Of a stretch of DNA of 64,000 nucleotides, positions 43,697-53,116 are shown one piece after another. Location: the NCBI RefSeq assembly GCF_040137905.1, contig NZ_JBEFDG010000021.1, positions 1 through 64,000 on the forward strand, given 5' to 3'. This stretch comes from Corticimicrobacter sp040137905 (GTDB lineage Bacteria; Pseudomonadota; Gammaproteobacteria; Burkholderiales; Burkholderiaceae_B). The position numbers and the translations under genes are program-made. Position 1 is the stretch's first letter, and each line of letters opens with the position of its first letter. Below the pieces are notes generated by a model, which was not told the origin of the DNA, made no database searches, and was given only the letters and a program-made list of their open reading frames with translations.

Positions 43697-44845
43697 ATGA
43701 GCAGCACTTTTTTCATTCCCGCAGTGAACATGATGGGCGCCGGCAGCCTGGAGGAGGCCGCCGTCGCCATTCGCAACCATGGCTTCAGGAAAGCCCTGAT
43801 CGTGACCGATGCCGGTCTGGCCAGCGTCGGCGTGCCGGTCCAGGTTGCAGAACTGCTGTCGCAACAGGGTGTGGAGTCCGTCGTGTTCGACGGTGCCCAG
43901 CCCAATCCCACGGTCAGGAACGTGGAGGATGGCCTGGCACTGTTGCATGCCAATGTCTGTGATTGCGTGGTGTCGCTGGGCGGCGGTTCGCCCCATGACT
44001 GTGCCAAGGGCATTGCCCTGTGTGCGTCCAATGGCGGCCACATCAGCGAGTATGAAGGTCTGGACAAGTCGGCCAAGCCGCAACTGCCGCTTATTGCCAT
44101 CAACACGACCGCCGGCACTGCCAGCGAAATGACCCGTTTCTGCATCATCACCGATGAAACGCGCCACGTCAAAATGGCCATCGTCGACCGCAATGTCACG
44201 CCCATCCTGTCGGTCAACGATCCGGCACTGATGGTTGGCATGCCCAAGGGGCTGACGGCGGCAACCGGCATGGATGCCCTGACCCATGCCGTCGAGGCCT
44301 ATGTCTCGACTGCGGCCACGCCGATTACCGACGCCTGTGCCATCAAGGCCATCGAACTGATCGCCGCCAACCTGCGCACTGCCGTGCATCAGGGCAAGGA
44401 CATGGCCGCCCGCGAAAGCATGGCCTATGCCCAGTTCCTGGCCGGCATGGCCTTTAACAACGCGTCGCTGGGCTATGTGCATGCGATGGCGCACCAGCTG
44501 GGTGGTTTCTACAACCTGCCGCACGGGGTCTGCAATGCCGTGCTGCTGCCGCATGTCGAGGCCTTCAATGCCAGCGCCTGTGAAAGCCGGCTGCGCGATA
44601 TCGCGGGTGCGCTGGGCGTCAATATCCTCGACCTGGATGCCAAGACGGGTGCACAGGCTGCCATCGATGCGATCCGTGCGCTGTCGGTCGATGTCGGCAT
44701 TCCGGCGGGCCTGGCCGAACTGGGTGTCAAGGATGAGGATGTCTCGACCCTGGCGACCAATGCGCTCAAGGACGTTTGTGGTCTGACCAACCCGCGCCAG
44801 GCCTCGCAGGCCGAGATCGAAGGCATCTTCCGCGCTGCCTTCTGA
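43697..44845 (+). CDS. Iron-containing alcohol dehydrogenase (group III)
   Basis: NAD-dependent metal alcohol dehydrogenase of 382 residues, near the length of Bacillus methanol dehydrogenase and E. coli YiaY/FucO. The nucleotide site is GGGSPHDCAKG (about 97-107). The metal ligands fall in DALTHAVEAY and in HAMAHQLGGFYNLPHG (the His residues). GGAGAA precedes the ATG at 43697; the open frame upstream to 43514 has no family match. A strong terminator follows at 44885. Substrate could be ethanol, butanol, methanol or a diol. Confidence 0.9.
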   Translation: MSSTFFIPAVNMMGAGSLEEAAVAIRNHGFRKALIVTDAGLASVGVPVQVAELLSQQGVESVVFDGAQPNPTVRNVEDGLALLHANVCDCVVSLGGGSPHDCAKGIALCASNGGHISEYEGLDKSAKPQLPLIAINTTAGTASEMTRFCIITDETRHVKMAIVDRNVTPILSVNDPALMVGMPKGLTAATGMDALTHAVEAYVSTAATPITDACAIKAIELIAANLRTAVHQGKDMAARESMAYAQFLAGMAFNNASLGYVHAMAHQLGGFYNLPHGVCNAVLLPHVEAFNASACESRLRDIAGALGVNILDLDAKTGAQAAIDAIRALSVDVGIPAGLAELGVKDEDVSTLATNALKDVCGLTNPRQASQAEIEGIFRAAF

Positions 44846-44884
44846 TCGCAGCAACCTGACCGGCGCTTGCCGGTCATGATAGAG

Positions 44885-44911
44885 AATGCCGGCCTTTTGG
44901 CCGGCATTTTT
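44885..44911 (+). terminator. Intrinsic terminator after iron alcohol dehydrogenase
   Basis: AATGCCGGCC and GGCCGGCATT make a perfect 10-bp stem around TTTT, followed by TTTT. It ends the alcohol dehydrogenase transcript before the phospholipase gene. Confidence 0.9.
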
Positions 44912-44986
44912 CATGTGGCTGCGTGCTACATTCTCCGAATGCCGCATGGTCATGCAGAGAGTGCCAACATGGAGAGAAGTACGCTG

Positions 44987-46522
44987 ATGCCGCACGCAGT
45001 GCCTCGCAACCCGGACCCACCCGTGACCGGTGGCACAAACCCCATCCCCATCCTGGAACCGGGTCGCAATTGCTGGCGTATCGAGCCGTGCGACCGGGCC
45101 AGCGTGATCGTGGATGCGGCCGAGTATTATCATCAGGCGGGCGAGGCGATGCAGTCCGCCAGGCAGCGTATCCTGATCATCGGCTGGGAGTTCGATACGC
45201 GCATTCGGCTGGAGCCCGGACGGGAAGGGGGCGGGCAGACGCTGGGGGAATTCATCCTGGCGCTGGCCAGAGCGATGCCGGCCCGACGCATCAGCATACT
45301 CAAATGGGGTTTCGGGGCCTTGAAGCAGTTGCTGCGACCGTCTGCGTTGTGGATGTTGTGGCGCTGGCATTGCACCCGGGCCATTGCCTTCCGGTTCGAT
45401 CGCGCACACCCACCGGGTTGCAGCCACCACCAGAAAATCCTCGTGGTCGATGATTGCCTGGCGGTATGCGGCGGGATCGACATGTCGACGGCGCGCTGGG
45501 ATACGTCCGAGCATCTGGATGACGATCCGCGCCGGATCGGTCCGGAAGGACGACCCTATCCGCCCTGGCATGATGTCACCATGATGCTGGCCGGCCCTGT
45601 GGCGGCGGCGCTGGGCGAACTGGGGGCCGAACGCTGGCAGCGGGCCACGTCTGAGCCGCTCGATCCCTTGCCTGACTGCAGCGAGGTGCTGTGGCCGGAC
45701 GACCTGCCGGTCCAGTTCGAGAATGTGCGTGTCGGCATTGCCCGCACCCGCTCGGTCTATGATGGTTGCGCCGAGGTCCGGGAAATCGAGGCGCTGTATC
45801 TCGACATGGTGGCCGCAGCGCGCGATTTCATCTATATCGAAAACCAGTATTTCACCTCTGCCAGAGTGGCGGTGGCCATTGCGGCCCGCCTGAAGGAGCC
45901 CCATCCGCCCGAAGTCGTGATGGTGATGCCGCGCAAGGCCGATGGCTGGCTTGAACAGGTGGCCATGGATGCGGCCAGGATCCGCCTGGCCCGCAAGATC
46001 GCCGAGGCCGACCCGGGCAACCGTTTCCGTATCTATGTGCCGGTCACGGCCGGACGGCAGGATATCTACGTGCATGCCAAGGTCATGATTGTCGATCATC
46101 GCCTGCTGCGCATCGGCTCGTCCAATCTCAACAACCGCTCTCTGGGGCTGGACAGCGAGTGCGATGTGGTGATCGATGCCGCCCTGCCGGGCAACCAGCA
46201 TGTGGCACCGATGATTGCACAGTTGCGTACCCGCCTGCTGTCGGAGCATCTGGGCGTGGAGCCGGCTGTTTTCGAGGCCGAGTTCGCGCGCAGCGGTTCT
46301 CTGATGGCTGCGATCGAGGCGCTGCGTGGTGACGGCAGGAGCCTGGATCTGCTGGATCTGACCCGTCCTGGTCCCCTGGACAAGTTCGTGGCTGACAACG
46401 AGCTGCTCGATCCCGAGAGCGCCGATGGCTTTTTCGAGCCTATGGGCCGGCGCGGCCTGCGCCGTCGCTGGCGGGAAGGACTGCAGCGCCTGAGGCGACT
46501 GCGTCCGTCCGTCAGGTCTTGA
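44987..46522 (+). CDS. Phospholipase D/transphosphatidylase family protein
   Basis: A 511-residue phosphodiesterase-family protein with two HKD motifs: HHQKILVVDD near residue 150 and HAKVMIVDHRLLRIGSSNLNNRS near residue 365. Both keep the catalytic His and Lys, so an active enzyme (phospholipase D, cardiolipin synthase-like or nuclease) is expected. There is no signal peptide or membrane helix. Starts at 44939, 44969 and 44987 are all possible; 44987 has GGAGAGAAG seven bases upstream. The last 11 bp overlap the convergent RND gene. Confidence 0.82.
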   Translation: MPHAVPRNPDPPVTGGTNPIPILEPGRNCWRIEPCDRASVIVDAAEYYHQAGEAMQSARQRILIIGWEFDTRIRLEPGREGGGQTLGEFILALARAMPARRISILKWGFGALKQLLRPSALWMLWRWHCTRAIAFRFDRAHPPGCSHHQKILVVDDCLAVCGGIDMSTARWDTSEHLDDDPRRIGPEGRPYPPWHDVTMMLAGPVAAALGELGAERWQRATSEPLDPLPDCSEVLWPDDLPVQFENVRVGIARTRSVYDGCAEVREIEALYLDMVAAARDFIYIENQYFTSARVAVAIAARLKEPHPPEVVMVMPRKADGWLEQVAMDAARIRLARKIAEADPGNRFRIYVPVTAGRQDIYVHAKVMIVDHRLLRIGSSNLNNRSLGLDSECDVVIDAALPGNQHVAPMIAQLRTRLLSEHLGVEPAVFEAEFARSGSLMAAIEALRGDGRSLDLLDLTRPGPLDKFVADNELLDPESADGFFEPMGRRGLRRRWREGLQRLRRLRPSVRS

Positions 46523-49500
46523 CCCGGAACCAGGCAGCGTACAGGGCCGGCACGAAAATCAGTGTCAGGACCGTGCCGACGGCCAGGCCTCCCATGATGG
46601 AGACCGCCATCGGCCCCCACAGGTCGGAGGCGGTCAGCGGGATCATGGCCAGGATGGCGGCCAGTGCCGTCAGCACGACCGGTCGTGTGCGCCGTACCGT
46701 GGCATGTACGATGGCATCGCGCGGCGCATCGCCCTGGGCGATGTCGCGGTCGATCTGTTCGACCAGGATGACCGAGTTGCGCATGACCATGCCGGCCAGG
46801 GCGATCACGCCCAGGGTGGCCACGAAGCCGAACGGCCGTTGAGTGACCAGCAGCGCCAGCGTGACACCCACCATGCCCAGCGGAGCCGTCAGGATCACCA
46901 TGAACATGCGGCTGAAACTCTGCAACTGGAACATCAGGAAGACAGCCCACAGCAGCAGCATGAGCGGGATCACGACGGCAATTGCAGCATTGGCCTTGGC
47001 GCTTTCCTCGACGACACCCCCTTCCTCGATGTCGTAGCCGACCGGCAGGCGGGCCTCGATGTCGTGCAGCGTGGCGCGGATCTCGGCGGAGACATCCGGT
47101 GCCTGCGCACCGGACACGTCGGCGCGCACGCTCAGGCTGGGCAGGCGGTTGCGGGTCCACAGGCCACCTTCCTCGAGTACCGGTTCGATCTCGGCCACCT
47201 GGCTCAGCGGAATGGCACGCCCGTTGGCGGCATGCACGGTCAGGCTGCCCAGCCGTTCGGCGTCCAGCCTGGCTTCTGGGTGGGCACGGGCGATGACATC
47301 GATCAGTTCGTTGCCGTCGCGCACCTGGGTGACGGTCTGGCCGCTGAGCAGGGTCTGCAGTGTCAGTGCCACGTCCTGGCTGTTGACGCCCAGGGCGCGG
47401 GCGCGATCCTGGTCGATGCGAAAGCGGATGGCCTTGGTGCGTTCATGCCATTGCAGGTTGACGTCGCGCACGTTGGGATGCTCGCGCATCCGGTCGCGGA
47501 CTTCGGCCGCGATGGCGCGCACGGTATCGGGATCGGCACCATTGACGCGGAACTGCACCGGATAGCCGACCGGTGGGCCGAGCTCGAGCCGATAGACCCG
47601 TGTGCGGATGTGCGGGAATTCTGTCGTCAGATAGTCATGCAGATCGGCTGCCAGCGTCTTGCCCTGCTGAAGGTCGTGGGGATAGACGATCACCTGGGCA
47701 TAGTTGAGCTTGGGCAACTCGGGGTCGAGTGCCAGGTAGAAGCGCGGGGAACCGCTGCCGACGTAGGCCGTGACGGCACGTACGCGCTCGTCGCGGGATA
47801 GCCACTGTTCGAGTTTCTCGGTTTCGGCCAGGGTGGCGGCATAGCTGGCCCCTTCCTCCAGATGCAGATCGACCAGGATTTCCTCGCGTGGCGAGTCGGG
47901 AAAGAACTGCTGCGGCACCAGCCGGAAGGCCGCCAGCGACAGGACGAAGGCCAGCAGCGCCGAGATCAGCACGGCCTTGCGATGCCGTACGCTCCACTCG
48001 ATACGGCCGGTGAGCCAGTCCATCAGGCGACGCTTGCGCCGGCTCCAGGGGGTATCGCGCTCGTGGTGGCCCGTCATGTCCGGCAGCAGCAGCGTGCCCA
48101 GGTAGGGAGTAAAGAGGACAGCCACGACCCAGGATACCAGCAGCGCAATGGTGACCACCCAGAAGATAGACTGGGTGAATTCGCTGGTGGATGAGCGTGC
48201 AAAGCCGACGGGCACGAAGCCGGCGGCGGTGATCAGGGTGCCGGTCAGCATCGGAAAGGCGGTGGAGGTCCAGGCGAACGAGGCGGCCTTGAAACGGCTC
48301 CAGCCTTCTTCCATCTTCACCTGCATCATTTCCACCGCAATGATGGCGTCGTCCACCAGCAGGCCCAGCGCGATGATGAGCGCGCCCAGCGACACGCGAT
48401 GCAGGTTGATACCCAGCCGCCACATGATGAAGAAGGTGATGCCGAGCACCAGTGGCACCGACAGCGCCACCACGATGCCGGTGCGCCAGCCCAGTGCCAG
48501 CAGGCTGACCGCCAGCACGATGCCCAGCGCCAGCAGGAAATGCAGCAGGAATTCGTTGATCGAGTGGTCCACCAGCGTGGGCTGGTCCACGACTTTTTCG
48601 ATAGTGATGCCGGCAGGCAGTGCCGCCTGGACTTCGTTCATGACGGCATCGAGATTGCGCCCCAGGGTCAGGATGTCGCCGCCTTCGGTCATGGAGACGG
48701 CCAGCGCGGTGACGGGTTCGCCATTGCGCCGCATCGACATCTGGGGCGGGTCGACGTAGCCGTGCGTGACCTCGGCGATATCGCCCAGCCGGAACGTGCG
48801 CTCGCCGGCCTTGACGGGGACGTTCTCGATGTCCTGGAGGCTGCGCACGGCACCGTCCACACGCATCGGGATGCGGCTGCGCGGTCCTTCGATGACGCCG
48901 GCAGGCAGGACGACGTTCTGCTGCTGCAGGCTGGCCAGCAACTGCGAGGGTGAAATGCCGAGACGGGCCAGCCGGTCGGGGCTGAATTCGACATGGTAGG
49001 CCTGGTCCTGCACACCCAGCATCAAGACCTTGGAGACATCCGGGACGCGCAGCAGGCGTTCGCGTGCCGACAGCAATACCTGCTTCATCTGGGCCTGGTC
49101 GAACCCATCGGCGTGGAATACATAGATGGAGCCGAAGGTATCGCCGAAATCGTCGTTGAAATACGGTCCCAGAACGCCTTCGGGCAGCGTATGGCGCATG
49201 TCGCCCACGCGCTTGCGTGCCTGGTACCAGCTTTCCTGGATCTGGTCCTTCTTGGCCCAGCTCTGCAGCGTCAGGAACATCGTGGCGCGGCCGGGGCGCA
49301 CATAGCTGCGCACATTGTCGTAGAGCGGGACTTCCTGCAGGGTGCGCTGGAGCTTTTCGACGACCTGCTGTTCCATTTCGCGGGTGGTGGCACCGGGCCA
49401 GGCGACGTCCAGCGTCATGACCATGATGGTCATTTCCGGGTCTTCCGAGCGGCCCAGGTCGATATAGGCCAGTACCCCCAGGATGACGGACAGAATCATG

Positions 49501-49556
49501 CCGAAGAGGACCAGCGGGGCATGCCGCAGCCCCCAGGCGGACAGATTGAATTTCAT
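46512..49556 (-). CDS. RND efflux permease (AcrB/HAE1 superfamily)
   Basis: Proton-driven inner-membrane pump, 1014 residues, with 12 transmembrane helices and two large periplasmic domains. The proton-relay Asp pair is intact in GLLVDDAIIAVEMM (helix 4). WPGATTREMEQQVVEKLQRTLQ is the familiar N-terminal porter segment. The overall divergence is of the VexF/OqxB-like hydrophobe/amphiphile class rather than CusA (no methionine relay seen). It overlaps its adaptor by 4 bp. No outer-membrane factor or local regulator is encoded nearby; a TolC is presumed elsewhere. Confidence 0.9.
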   Translation of the reverse strand: MKFNLSAWGLRHAPLVLFGMILSVILGVLAYIDLGRSEDPEMTIMVMTLDVAWPGATTREMEQQVVEKLQRTLQEVPLYDNVRSYVRPGRATMFLTLQSWAKKDQIQESWYQARKRVGDMRHTLPEGVLGPYFNDDFGDTFGSIYVFHADGFDQAQMKQVLLSARERLLRVPDVSKVLMLGVQDQAYHVEFSPDRLARLGISPSQLLASLQQQNVVLPAGVIEGPRSRIPMRVDGAVRSLQDIENVPVKAGERTFRLGDIAEVTHGYVDPPQMSMRRNGEPVTALAVSMTEGGDILTLGRNLDAVMNEVQAALPAGITIEKVVDQPTLVDHSINEFLLHFLLALGIVLAVSLLALGWRTGIVVALSVPLVLGITFFIMWRLGINLHRVSLGALIIALGLLVDDAIIAVEMMQVKMEEGWSRFKAASFAWTSTAFPMLTGTLITAAGFVPVGFARSSTSEFTQSIFWVVTIALLVSWVVAVLFTPYLGTLLLPDMTGHHERDTPWSRRKRRLMDWLTGRIEWSVRHRKAVLISALLAFVLSLAAFRLVPQQFFPDSPREEILVDLHLEEGASYAATLAETEKLEQWLSRDERVRAVTAYVGSGSPRFYLALDPELPKLNYAQVIVYPHDLQQGKTLAADLHDYLTTEFPHIRTRVYRLELGPPVGYPVQFRVNGADPDTVRAIAAEVRDRMREHPNVRDVNLQWHERTKAIRFRIDQDRARALGVNSQDVALTLQTLLSGQTVTQVRDGNELIDVIARAHPEARLDAERLGSLTVHAANGRAIPLSQVAEIEPVLEEGGLWTRNRLPSLSVRADVSGAQAPDVSAEIRATLHDIEARLPVGYDIEEGGVVEESAKANAAIAVVIPLMLLLWAVFLMFQLQSFSRMFMVILTAPLGMVGVTLALLVTQRPFGFVATLGVIALAGMVMRNSVILVEQIDRDIAQGDAPRDAIVHATVRRTRPVVLTALAAILAMIPLTASDLWGPMAVSIMGGLAVGTVLTLIFVPALYAAWFRVKT

Positions 49557-50662
49557 GGCAGGCGATGATCCCAGGGCTGGACAGGCATGCCCGCATCGAG
49601 CCGGTGCACGCCTGCCGTCACGACCCGCTCACCGGATTGCAGGCCTGCCGTCACCAGAATGTGGTCAGTTCCCATCGTGCCCAGGGTGACGGGCCGCAGC
49701 TCCAGATGATCGGCCTCGTCGGGCAGGACCCAGACGGCAGGGCCTTTGCCCTGCTGGTAAAGCGCGGCGAGCGGCAGGCGGAATACCTGCGCGGGAGCTG
49801 CACCCGTGTGATTCAGTTGTACGCTGGCCGTCATGCCCAGCCTGGCGCTGTCCGGCATGGCATCAAGGGCGACGCGGACCCGATAGGTACGCGAGGCCGG
49901 GTCGGCCACGGGCGAGATTTCACGCACGCGGCCCTGCAACACGGTGTCCGGTGCGCTCAGCAGGCGTGCCTGTACTGTCGAGCCGGGCTGGATTCGGGCT
50001 ATGCCGTTTTCCGGCACATCGACTTCCAGTTCGCGCTGGCCGTCATAGGCCATCGAGATGATCGGCGTGCCGGCGGCCACGACCTGGCCGACTTCGGCAT
50101 GAACCTGGGTGACGATGCCGGGCTGCGGCGCGCTCAGGTCGGCATAAGCCAGATTGTTGCGTGCCTGTGCCAGCCGGCTGCGCGCGGCGTCATGCTGGGC
50201 CTGGGCATTGTTCAGACCGGTTTCCAGGGCATCGAAATCGGCACGAGCCAGCGCTCCCTTTTCCACCAGTGTGCGGTTGCGGGCCACATCGCGCCGGCTG
50301 CGTTCGAGCACACCTTGGGTCTGCGCTACCTGGGCCGCCGCCTCGTCGCGCGCCAGGCGCAGGGGTTCCGGGTCGAGCTGGGCCAGTCGCGTGCCCTGAC
50401 CGACCTGGGCACCGACATCGACGGGTCGGGCCAGCAGCCGGCCGGGCACGCGAAACGACAGGGTGCTGTCGACACGGGCCACGACGGTGCCGGGCAGGTT
50501 CAAGCCGGCCTGCTGGATCGTATCGGGCTGAACGGCCTGCAGGCGGACCCGGGTGGGCGCTGCCGATGGCGCGGCATCCTGCCCGCAGGCTGCCAGCAGC
50601 AGCGGGCACAGGGACAGGCAAAGCAGGGCGCGATAGCGCCGGAACAGGGATGCAGCAGGCAT
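49553..50662 (-). CDS. RND efflux periplasmic adaptor lipoprotein
   Basis: Membrane-fusion protein for the adjacent RND pump, 369 residues. The lipobox LLLAAC gives the lipidated Cys near residue 26. Beta-barrel and lipoyl halves flank a helical hairpin at about 100-165 (KGALARADFDALETGLNNA region). I start at the ATG at 50662 where GAGGCCTGCC lies upstream; frames from 50689 or 50767 lack a ribosome site. It is divergent from rarD. Confidence 0.88.
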   Translation of the reverse strand: MPAASLFRRYRALLCLSLCPLLLAACGQDAAPSAAPTRVRLQAVQPDTIQQAGLNLPGTVVARVDSTLSFRVPGRLLARPVDVGAQVGQGTRLAQLDPEPLRLARDEAAAQVAQTQGVLERSRRDVARNRTLVEKGALARADFDALETGLNNAQAQHDAARSRLAQARNNLAYADLSAPQPGIVTQVHAEVGQVVAAGTPIISMAYDGQRELEVDVPENGIARIQPGSTVQARLLSAPDTVLQGRVREISPVADPASRTYRVRVALDAMPDSARLGMTASVQLNHTGAAPAQVFRLPLAALYQQGKGPAVWVLPDEADHLELRPVTLGTMGTDHILVTAGLQSGERVVTAGVHRLDAGMPVQPWDHRLP

Positions 50663-50827
50663 GGCAGGCCTCGAAATCGGTCGATGCATTGTAATGTGCG
50701 GCGAAATAGGGCGGGTATGCGATTGCGCCTGTTTTCGTATGCGGATGCTGTTTTCAGCCTGTCGCAAGTGGGAGGCAGTTACACTTATGTCTTTCCCGTC
50801 CCTCCTTTCCTGACCCGATCAATCGCC

Positions 50828-51727
50828 ATGTCTGTCATCGACCCGCGTCGCGGGTATCTGCTCGGTCTGACCGCCTATGTGCTGTGGGGCCTGTTTCCGC
50901 TGTATTTCAAGCTGCTGCAGGCTATTCCCGCCATTGAAATCGTTGCCCAGCGTGTGCTGTGGTCGGCCCTGCTGGGGCTGGTCCTGCTGCAATTCTGGAA
51001 GCATCCGGGCTGGTGGCGGGAGTTGCTGGCGCAGCCCCGCATGCTGGTTGCGCTGGCGCTGTGCGGTACGTTGCTGGCCGCCAACTGGCTGATCTATGTC
51101 TGGGCGGTCAATGATGGCCGCATGGTCGAGGCCAGCCTGGGCTATTACATCAGTCCGCTCATCAATGTCCTGCTGGGGCTAGTTGTGTTGCGCGAACGAC
51201 TGCGACGGCTGCAATGGCTGGCCGTGGCGCTGGCGGCGCTGGGAGTGGTGCAGCAGATCTGGCAGGTGGATGGCGTGCCCTGGGTGGCCCTGTCGCTGGC
51301 CGGTTGTTTCGGTGTGTATGGACTGATCCACAAGCAGACCTCGGTTGCGGTGTTGCCGGGGCTGGTCGTGGAAACCTGGTTGCTGTTGCCGGTGGCGCTG
51401 GGTTGGCTGTGGCTGCATCCTTCGGCCGCCACGCTGGTGCCGGACTTCTGGCAGACCGGCACGGCCTGGCTGCTGGCGGCATCGGGGGCCGTGACACTGG
51501 TGCCGCTGATGTGTTTCAACATGGCCGCTCGGCACCTGCCCTACGCCACGCTGGGTTTCCTGCAGTACATTGCACCCACCTTGGTGCTGCTGCTGGCGGT
51601 GTGGTTCTATGACGAACCCTTCGATCCGGCGCAACTGGCGGCATTTTCCTGCATCTGGGCAGGTCTCTTGATCTATAGCGTCGATACCTGGCTGAACCTG
51701 CGACGTACACACCAGCGGTCGGGCTGA
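50828..51727 (+). CDS. rarD: EamA-family transporter RarD
   Basis: Ten-helix inner-membrane protein of 299 residues. The signatures are GYLLGLTAYVLWGLFPLYFKLL at the start, AANWLIYVWAVNDGRMVEASLGYYISPLI in the middle and FNMAARHLPYATLGFLQYIAPTL in the second half, all RarD-type. Family members move small metabolites, and RarD itself confers chloramphenicol sensitivity changes in Pseudomonas; the natural substrate is unknown. The 1.2-kb open frame reading through from 49565 is antisense to the adaptor and not coding. Confidence 0.88.
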   Translation: MSVIDPRRGYLLGLTAYVLWGLFPLYFKLLQAIPAIEIVAQRVLWSALLGLVLLQFWKHPGWWRELLAQPRMLVALALCGTLLAANWLIYVWAVNDGRMVEASLGYYISPLINVLLGLVVLRERLRRLQWLAVALAALGVVQQIWQVDGVPWVALSLAGCFGVYGLIHKQTSVAVLPGLVVETWLLLPVALGWLWLHPSAATLVPDFWQTGTAWLLAASGAVTLVPLMCFNMAARHLPYATLGFLQYIAPTLVLLLAVWFYDEPFDPAQLAAFSCIWAGLLIYSVDTWLNLRRTHQRSG

Positions 51728-51737
51728 GACGGTTGGC

Positions 51738-52499
51738 ATGGCGATGCGTATCACCTTGCTGCATTGTTTCGAGTTACGGATCCAGGTGGGGTTGCTGGCC
51801 TGGGCTGACCTGGACGAGGCGATCATCGATATGGCATGGCATCATCTGCCTGCGGAAGATGCCGCCGTCATCCGGCGCTACCAGCATGAGGCAGATCGTT
51901 TGCGCAGTCTGGGGGCCAGAATCGCGCTGGCCTGGATGTGGGCGCAGCAGGGCGGCCTGGCGGGGCCGTCGGTGAGGGGTGCGCACGCCCGAGCGGAGGG
52001 GCATCGTCCGGTACCCGACGGCAATCCTGCCTGGCCAATTCTGTCGCGGTTGCGCAAGGACCCGCATGGCCGGCCATGGCTGGATGCACAGGGCACCGAT
52101 GACATGCCTTCAATCGGTTTCAGCCACGCTGGGGCCTGGTCAGTCTGCGCGGTGTCCCCCTCTGGAGAGCGTATCGGCGTCGATATCGAACAGCAGCCGG
52201 CAGATCCGGCTGGAATGGACAGTATCTTTTCGGCCGAGGAGCATGGGCGCTTGCGTACGGCTGCCTCTGCCGGTGTGGCTGCAAACAGGGCGCTGCTGAA
52301 GGGGTGGACCATCAAGGAAGCAGCGCTCAAGGCCATGGGCAGCGGGTTTCTTGCGGCCCCGCAGGCATGGCAGATCAGCCCGGAATGGCCTGCGATGGAG
52401 GAGGGAATGGGTACGATTCAGGGGCCACAGGGCGTGGCCCGCTGGTGCCATCTGGAAAGCCCCCCAGGCTATGTATTGACGGCTGCCCGTTTGGATTGA
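51738..52499 (+). CDS. 4'-phosphopantetheinyl transferase
   Basis: Transfers the phosphopantetheine arm of CoA to a Ser of acyl- or peptidyl-carrier proteins. The 253-residue protein shows the Sfp/AcpT-superfamily motifs: (I)GVDIEQQ at about residue 150 with Mg-binding Asp and Glu, and W-TIKEAALKAMGSGF (WxxKEA) near 200. It lies 10 bp after rarD. No PKS or NRPS genes are in this window, so it may serve a distant pathway (siderophore, polyketide) or act as the general AcpT. A small acidic gene follows. Confidence 0.82.
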   Translation: MAMRITLLHCFELRIQVGLLAWADLDEAIIDMAWHHLPAEDAAVIRRYQHEADRLRSLGARIALAWMWAQQGGLAGPSVRGAHARAEGHRPVPDGNPAWPILSRLRKDPHGRPWLDAQGTDDMPSIGFSHAGAWSVCAVSPSGERIGVDIEQQPADPAGMDSIFSAEEHGRLRTAASAGVAANRALLKGWTIKEAALKAMGSGFLAAPQAWQISPEWPAMEEGMGTIQGPQGVARWCHLESPPGYVLTAARLD

Positions 52500-52509
52500 G
52501 ACAGGTGTC

Positions 52510-52953
52510 ATGGATATTTCCTTCAATATTTTCACGGATACCGCGACACTGGTCGTGTTTGATCTGGCTTCCCTGCGGCATCGCCTGTCCGATACGCCTG
52601 ACTGGTGGAGCCTGCCCGAGGATGAACTGGATGAGATCAACCAGGGAAATGCTGCCTTCCTGAATCTGGGACAGGATGGCGTGCATGTCGTTGAAATTGT
52701 CGATAACCTGCTTGATTATTCGGGATCTGTCTATATTCGGGTGCCTTCCGGCCGAATTTTTGTGGGCGCAGGCGAGGATGTCACAGGCGGGGATCTGGAG
52801 CCGGATGACACGGCTGCCGTGTCCGGCCGTTTGATCGAGATGGCCCCTGGGTCGTATGCCGTGCGTTTCAGGCGGGACGGTGATGTCATTTCACTGTCTT
52901 TCGTGATTTCTGGCGAGTTCAGGAATCATGTCGAGGGGCCTGTCAGGCTGTAG
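52510..52953 (+). CDS. Small acidic protein, DUF6386-like
   Basis: A 147-residue soluble acidic protein beginning MDISFNIFTDTATLVVFDL, with beta-rich composition and a late FRRDGDVISLSFVISG. I think it resembles DUF6386 proteins, but I cannot confirm this without a search, and no function is known. It lies 10 bp after the phosphopantetheinyl transferase and is likely cotranscribed. It has no signal peptide. Confidence 0.6.
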   Translation: MDISFNIFTDTATLVVFDLASLRHRLSDTPDWWSLPEDELDEINQGNAAFLNLGQDGVHVVEIVDNLLDYSGSVYIRVPSGRIFVGAGEDVTGGDLEPDDTAAVSGRLIEMAPGSYAVRFRRDGDVISLSFVISGEFRNHVEGPVRL

Positions 52954-53085
52954 AACGGGTTGATTTCGGGCTCTTAAGCCGCCGGCCCTGGCGTATTTCT
53001 GAAATTGCACGCCCCTATCGCAAACCCTGATAGACACGAAAAAGTCTGGTGTCGTTCAATAAGCCCATGATTTTAAAAATAAAAG

Positions 53086-53098
53086 TTCGCAATCCGAA
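53086..53098. promoter_or_regulatory. Candidate IclR operator
   Basis: TTCG N5 CGAA (TTCGCAATCCGAA) is a short dyad ending 18 bp before the regulator's ATG, next to an A/T-rich TTTTAAAAATAAAA stretch that could hold the promoter. Position suits autorepression. IclR sites are usually longer palindromes, so this is provisional. Confidence 0.4.
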
Positions 53099-53116
53099 TT
53101 TTCAGGGTGGACGGCA

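Noticed and set aside
43676..46249. Minus-strand open frame of 857 codons
   Set aside because: It lies antisense to the iron alcohol dehydrogenase and phospholipase genes, crosses a strong terminator and has His/Arg/Gln-rich composition without motifs.
47635..49596. Second minus-strand frame of 653 codons in the RND gene
   Set aside because: Same-strand out-of-frame shadow of the RND permease; Arg/Pro/Gly-rich and without family features.
49565..50827. Long upstream extension of the rarD frame
   Set aside because: It would run antisense through the RND adaptor. The RarD N-terminus clearly begins at the ATG at 50828.
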